Origin: Raphanus sativus
Lineage: Eukaryota > Streptophyta > Magnoliopsida > Brassicales > Brassicaceae
DNA length: 64,000 nt
Direction of reading: 5' to 3'
NCBI RefSeq assembly: GCF_000801105.2
Contig: NC_079519.1
Span: 26,449,288 to 26,513,287 of the forward strand
Each line of letters starts with the position of its first letter. The first letter of the stretch is position 1. Positions 59,654 through 64,000 of this stretch are shown piece by piece. The notes below the pieces were generated by a model. That model saw nothing but the letters and a program-made list of their open reading frames with translations. It was not told where the DNA came from and did not search any database. Position numbers and translations under genes: made by a program.

Positions 59654-60298
59654 ATGAATACCGCTACCAATTTTCTTGTGATGCTCTTGTTCATTGGAGT
59701 TCTTTGTACTGATGTAGGCGCAAGGAAGCTCGAGAAAGTGTCCAAAGAACTGATGGATCAAAAACCCCTTATGCTTCCGCCATTGCCATCAACGCTTCCG
59801 ACACCAGTGATTCCGCCAGTACCCATCCCTGGATTAGGTGAAGCAGTCTCTGCAACAAAAGGAGTTGAGAACGGAGTAGGTATGTTGTCCAAAGACACCA
59901 AATTAGGCATCTCTATTCCTAAAACTGCCGCTACCAACGGCGTTGGAACTGAGCTTGTCCTTACTGTTACAAGTACGGCCATCAGAGTGATAACTGCCAA
60001 TGATAATGCTACATCGGGTCCTGGTGGTCCTGGCTCTAGTGCAGCTGGAAGAACCTATGTAAGTACCTCTGGAAATGTCACTGTCGATGGTCCTAACCCA
60101 AGTGCTTATTCTACCAGTATCGCTAACCGTCAAGATGGTGCCGATGGTCCTAACCCAAGTGCTTATTCTACCAGTATCGCTAACCGTCAAGATGGTGCCG
60201 ATGCTGAAGCGGGTCCCGACGGTGCTAAAAGCAATGGATCTAGTAACGGATATGCCTACACCAGGGCGGGTGGCAGCATTGGCAACAGTGTCCCTTGA
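59654..60298 (+). CDS. Unrecognised secreted protein with internal tandem repeats
   Basis: 214 residues from the ATG at 59654, chosen because it opens a clear signal peptide (MNTATNFLVMLLFIGVLC, cleavage likely after DVGA). An upstream in-frame ATG (59591) would only add a polar extension. The mature protein begins RKLEKVSKEL, then a proline-rich part (PPLPSTLPTPVIPPVPIPG), a Gly/Ser/Thr region and two perfect 19-residue repeats starting DGPNPSAYSTSIANRQDGA (60085-60141 and 60142-60198). It ends in a Gly/Ser/Asn-rich tail. There are no cysteines in the mature part, no known domain and no membrane segment after the signal. A TATA-like tatttatagg lies at 59579-59588. Small low-complexity secreted proteins of this kind occur in plant cell walls and floral tissue, but I do not assign a function. 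The frame is intact. Confidence 0.7.
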   Translation: MNTATNFLVMLLFIGVLCTDVGARKLEKVSKELMDQKPLMLPPLPSTLPTPVIPPVPIPGLGEAVSATKGVENGVGMLSKDTKLGISIPKTAATNGVGTELVLTVTSTAIRVITANDNATSGPGGPGSSAAGRTYVSTSGNVTVDGPNPSAYSTSIANRQDGADGPNPSAYSTSIANRQDGADAEAGPDGAKSNGSSNGYAYTRAGGSIGNSVP

Positions 60299-61850
60299 AC
60301 AATTAATAATACTCCGCAAAATCAGCAATCTCTTCTGTATTCATAAATAAAACTAGAGATTGTCACCTCTATCAATTATGATATTATGTTACTCGCCATG
60401 TGTAATGTCTATTGTATATATATGAAATCAATGCAATACTTCCGACCTAATTAATCTCCGCTAGTAAAATACATACGCATGTGTTTTCTTGGTTACCTAT
60501 GCATGACAAAATATACGACCTTGTTTCGTTTCATGCCTTCATCTGAATGATAGGCTCAGCGGTTGGATAACGCATGTTCTTGTTGCGTAGTGTCTATGAA
60601 TTTCAGTTCTATGCAGCCACTTTTTTTTATGCAGCCTCTTTTTGAACGCAACAAGTACATGTCCTCCTCAGAATTTACTAAAATATCTAAGACTAACAAA
60701 ACTCGCTCAAGAATCATTAATCCATTCGCGTCATCAGTTCAAAAACTCATCTTCCATCTCCTGTTTCATACTCTTAAACATATACTGTACGAGGGAACTG
60801 ATGGAAGAATAACCAAAAAATAAAAGAAAGATAATATAAATCCCAACTAAAGGGAGTTATTGCAACCTTCTAGCGTCGGTTAAAGAATCCGAAAAGGAAG
60901 TTAGAAAATATTTGTCATGATACTGATCAAGTAATCTGACGTTGGAGAAGTAACTGATTACATACTCGATTTTAACACAAATGACAAGACAATATTAGAA
61001 ACCCTATCTATAGTTTCAACTTTCAAAATATGATACTGCTACAAGTTTATAATTCACGAGGTTGACTTCGGGTAATTTCACATCTTGGTACGACCATTAG
61101 TTGTAATTTACCAATGCATTTAGGTATGCATGTTTCTTGTAAGAAAGGCGCACGTATCCCAATAAATTCATATATTTTCTCAGTTTTATAATAAGCATCA
61201 TTCTAACTGTTTTTAGAATTTTGGTATTTCAGATAAGTTTTTAGTATTATAATTTTTTTTTAATTTTCAGATTTGATATTTTGGTTATAGTTTGTTACCC
61301 AAACTCGAACAGAAACTCACGGGTCCAAAAAACTCAATAGGCATTTTTTTCCATCCAAAATTCGAATCTGTATTTTTGTGTTGGTTTCAGTTCAATTTTT
61401 GGGTTCAGATAGAATGAATAAGCCCAATAAAAAGTTATATAAAAGTGTACATAAAATTTTTAAATAAACTTATTCATGAATTATATAATTTTAAAAAAAA
61501 TCTTATTTGATATAGTACATTTTATAGCATAATAATATACAAAATTCTAAAATATGAATTCATATCAAAATTTGTTTATAACCCAAAAAATCCAGAATCT
61601 ACTTTGATTTATAAAACTGTTAAATAAAACATTATCGCTTGTATTCTTTTGCTTTATTAACATTAAATTTAAGGTAGCACTGAACAATATATATCTACAG
61701 TAATATTATAGCACAAAAGAAAAAACCACACCCAACCGTTATATCCCTCTCTCTAGAATTAGAGAAAAAACAAAACTTGAAAAGATTATAAAATAGTAAA
61801 GTAATTCGAAACAGCAATGTGAAATATGGAGTTTAATTAAGTTTTTATTA
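60299..61850. other. 3' flank of the secreted-protein gene and intergenic DNA
   Basis: No further gene found. aataaa-type polyadenylation words occur at 60344-60352. Around 61290-61420 there are ccaaactcgaac and aattcgaatctg words suggestive of an old CCGAA-rich MITE copy without clear ends. Confidence 0.4.
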
Positions 61851-63516
61851 TCTATACTATTATTTGCGAAGTAAAATTTTGGATTCGAGCTCTCACGTTA
61901 AAAGTTAGAGTGGTTAATATCGTTTATACCCTTAATAAATAAAATATATAAATTAACTCTAAAATAAAAACGAATTAAAATGATTAAAAATAATAATAAC
62001 AATAATAAGAAGAATTATCTGAAACCTAATATATATTAAAATATAAAATATGATATAAACACATATATAGTGTGATTTTGGATTCGAGCTCTCACGTTAA
62101 AAGTTAGAGTGGTTAATATCGTTTATACCCTTAATAAATAAAATATATAAATTAACTCCAAAATAAAAACGAATTAAAATGATTAAAAATAATAATAACA
62201 ATAATAAGAAGAATTATCTGAAACCTAATATATATTAAAATATAAAATATGATATAAACACATATATAGTGTGTTGTTATCTGAAATTATCTTTTAATAA
62301 TAAATTAAACTAAAATAAAACAACACATAACTAAAGATTAATCAAGAAAAATTATCAGTTTTATATAACTGAAAAGAGAACATTTAGTTTATAATACTAT
62401 ATTCAAAGCGATTTTCTTTCTCTCACGTTAAAAGTTATAGCGTTTAAAATTTTCATTATTCTTAATACATAATTAAATTAGATTTGTTAATATAGAATTA
62501 CTCACAAATTTAAAACGAATTTCATTAATTTGATTCTCATCATTATCTACAAAATTATATATTATGTGATCCAATAATATTTACATCAAAATATTTTTAA
62601 AATAAATATAAATCCATGTATATAGTTTTGTGAATATATGAATATTTTCAAGTTGTTTACATAATAAATATTTTTATTAAAATAAACTTTATTGTATATA
62701 AAATTAATATTTAATTAATTATTAAATATATCAAAGGCATGAAAATAATTTATTTTAATAATTTTGGATTCGAGCTCTCACGTTAAAAGTTAGAGTGGTT
62801 AATATCGTTTATACCCTTAATGAATAAAATATATAAATTAACTCCAAAATAAAAACGAATTAAAATGATTAAAAATAATAATAACAATAATAAGAAGAAT
62901 TATCTGAAACCTAATATATATTAAAAAATAAAATATGATATAAACACATATATTGTGTTGTTATCTGAAACTATCTTTTAATAATAAATTAAACTAAAAT
63001 AAAACAACACATAACTAAAGATTAATCAAGAAAAATTATCAATTTTATATAACTGAAAAGAGAACATTTAGTTTATAATACTATATTCAAAGCGATTTTC
63101 TTTCTCTCACGTTAAAAGTTATAGCGTTTAAAATTTTCATTATTCTTAATACATAATTAAATTAGATTTGTTAATATAGAATTACTCACAAATTTAAAAC
63201 GAATTTCATTAATTTGATTCTCATCATTATCTACAAATTATATATTATGTGATCCAATAATATTTACATCAAAATATTTTAAAATAAATATAAATCCTTG
63301 TATATATTTTTATGAATATATGAATATTTTCAAGTTGTTTACATAATAATTTTTTTATTAAAATAAACTTTATTGTATATAAAATTAATATTTAATTAAT
63401 TATTAAATATATCAAAGGCATGAAAATAATTTATTTTAATGTTTCTCGAATTTATAATATATTTATTTAGTAATTTGTAAAATTATTAAGCCCGCAACTG
63501 CGGGCAAAACACCTAG
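61851..63516 (+). mobile_element. Helitron with internal tandem amplification
   Basis: Complete termini: TCTATACTATTATTTGCG at 61851 and perfect hairpin GCCCGC-aact-GCGGGC (63490-63505) plus CTAG (63513-63516), with flanks A (61850) and T (63517). 1666 bp. Inside, a unit beginning ttttggattcgagctctcac occurs at 61877, 62076 and 62762. The first spacing is 199 bp; the second is 686 bp and repeats again to about 63440, giving a short-long-long array. No coding sequence. Confidence 0.88.
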
Positions 63517-63822
63517 TTATTTCCAAATGGTAATGCATCCGCGATAAAGTTGGCTAGAAGATTAGGTAGATAACTATCATTCAATTATTTCTTTAATGAA
63601 TTATTTTTTAAAAAGTATCATCAGATTTGTGTGGGGTTTTATTGAACCAACCAGTATTAGATTGTATGTTAATGATGTGTTTTTGAGGTTTTATTGGGGT
63701 TTATCATGTTTTCACCTATTGGGGTTTAACTAAACTCAGATCAGATTATATACGGTCACCGAATTTATCAGATCGACCAAGTGCCTGGATCAGATACAAA
63801 AATGCTATTAAAATACTATAAA

Positions 63823-64000
63823 CTAGGTGTTTTCCAGCACCATGTGCAGAAATAAAAGTTTTAAAATTTAAATTTATTTTAAAATACAAAATTTGTTAAT
63901 TTTTGATTTTGTTAATTTTTGATTTTATTATTTGCTTACAATATGTAATCTTAATTTAATAATATGTAAAAACTTTAAGATTAATTTTTTATTAAATGTA
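63823..64000 (-). mobile_element. Helitron 3' end, truncated by the window edge
   Basis: On the minus strand the element ends CTAG (63826-63823) next to the hairpin ctgcacatggtgctgg (63834-63849). The flanking base on the plus side is A. The body continues beyond 64000. Its end closely resembles the one at 6752. Confidence 0.65.

Noticed and set aside
60549..60575. ggctcagcggttggataacgc, A-box-like
   Set aside because: No B box at the right distance; not a tRNA.
60563..60823. 86-codon frame downstream of the secreted protein
   Set aside because: No homology recognised; MQPLFFMQPLFE arises from a short DNA repeat.
61851..63516. Repeat array considered as CRISPR-like
   Set aside because: Eukaryotic context, repeats of 199-686 bp without unique spacers; Helitron termini explain it.

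Overview
The window is nuclear DNA from a flowering plant, almost certainly a Brassicaceae species close to Brassica/Raphanus. The gene models have plant introns (GT..AG, AT-rich). The proteins read like close orthologues of Arabidopsis genes: diacylglycerol kinase, RopGEF, RLCK-VII kinase, ribosomal proteins uL13 and uL18, DOMON-cytochrome b561, CYP96A. The AT-rich intergenic DNA is packed with Helitrons of the type that starts TCTATACTATTATTT and ends in a GCCCGC..GCGGGC hairpin plus CTAG.

Layout. 1-14 kb is transposon-dominated: Helitron tails, an 876-bp foldback element, Stowaway and Tourist MITEs, a 936-bp retroposon with target-site duplications and three hAT-like MITEs rich in CCGAACCCGA words. 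The one gene there is a small RALF-like peptide gene (5.4-5.6 kb, minus). 14.3-21.4 kb holds a cluster-III diacylglycerol kinase (DGK5-like, minus, 11 exons) and a ROPGEF8-like gene (plus, 7 exons). 21.4-29.3 kb has no intact gene; it appears to contain one or more Helitrons carrying broken ClpB and CNGC pieces. 29.6-45.6 kb is the gene-rich core: PBL25-like kinase, RPL13A, cytochrome b561/DOMON, RPL5, an MDP-1-type HAD phosphatase and a wound-induced DUF3774 protein, with LINE and Ty3/gypsy relics between them. 46.5-48.0 kb is an intronless CYP96A. 48.5-59 kb is again transposon-rich, with a hAT-like MITE bearing a perfect 8-bp TSD, a TRIM-like LTR, two near-identical copies of a broken NPF8 (peptide/nitrate transporter family) fragment and at least three Helitrons. 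59.6-60.3 kb encodes an unrecognised secreted protein with internal tandem repeats. The window ends in an internally repeated 1.67-kb Helitron and the tail of another.

Synteny (from remembered Arabidopsis locus numbers, not checked): ROPGEF8, PBL25, RPL13AB, the b561 gene and RPL5A fall in ascending order at At3g24620-At3g25520, so 19-42 kb looks like a compressed version of that block. The HAD phosphatase and wound gene recall At2g14110/At2g14070, so a synteny breakpoint may lie near 42-43 kb. The functional genes are an ordinary plant mix and do not form one pathway.

I did not find a clearly new molecular system. The least explained items are tRNA-like modules inside two hAT-like MITEs, the candidate gene-capturing Helitron at 22.8-29.2 kb, the duplicated NPF fragment with Helitrons beside it, and the repeat-bearing secreted protein.
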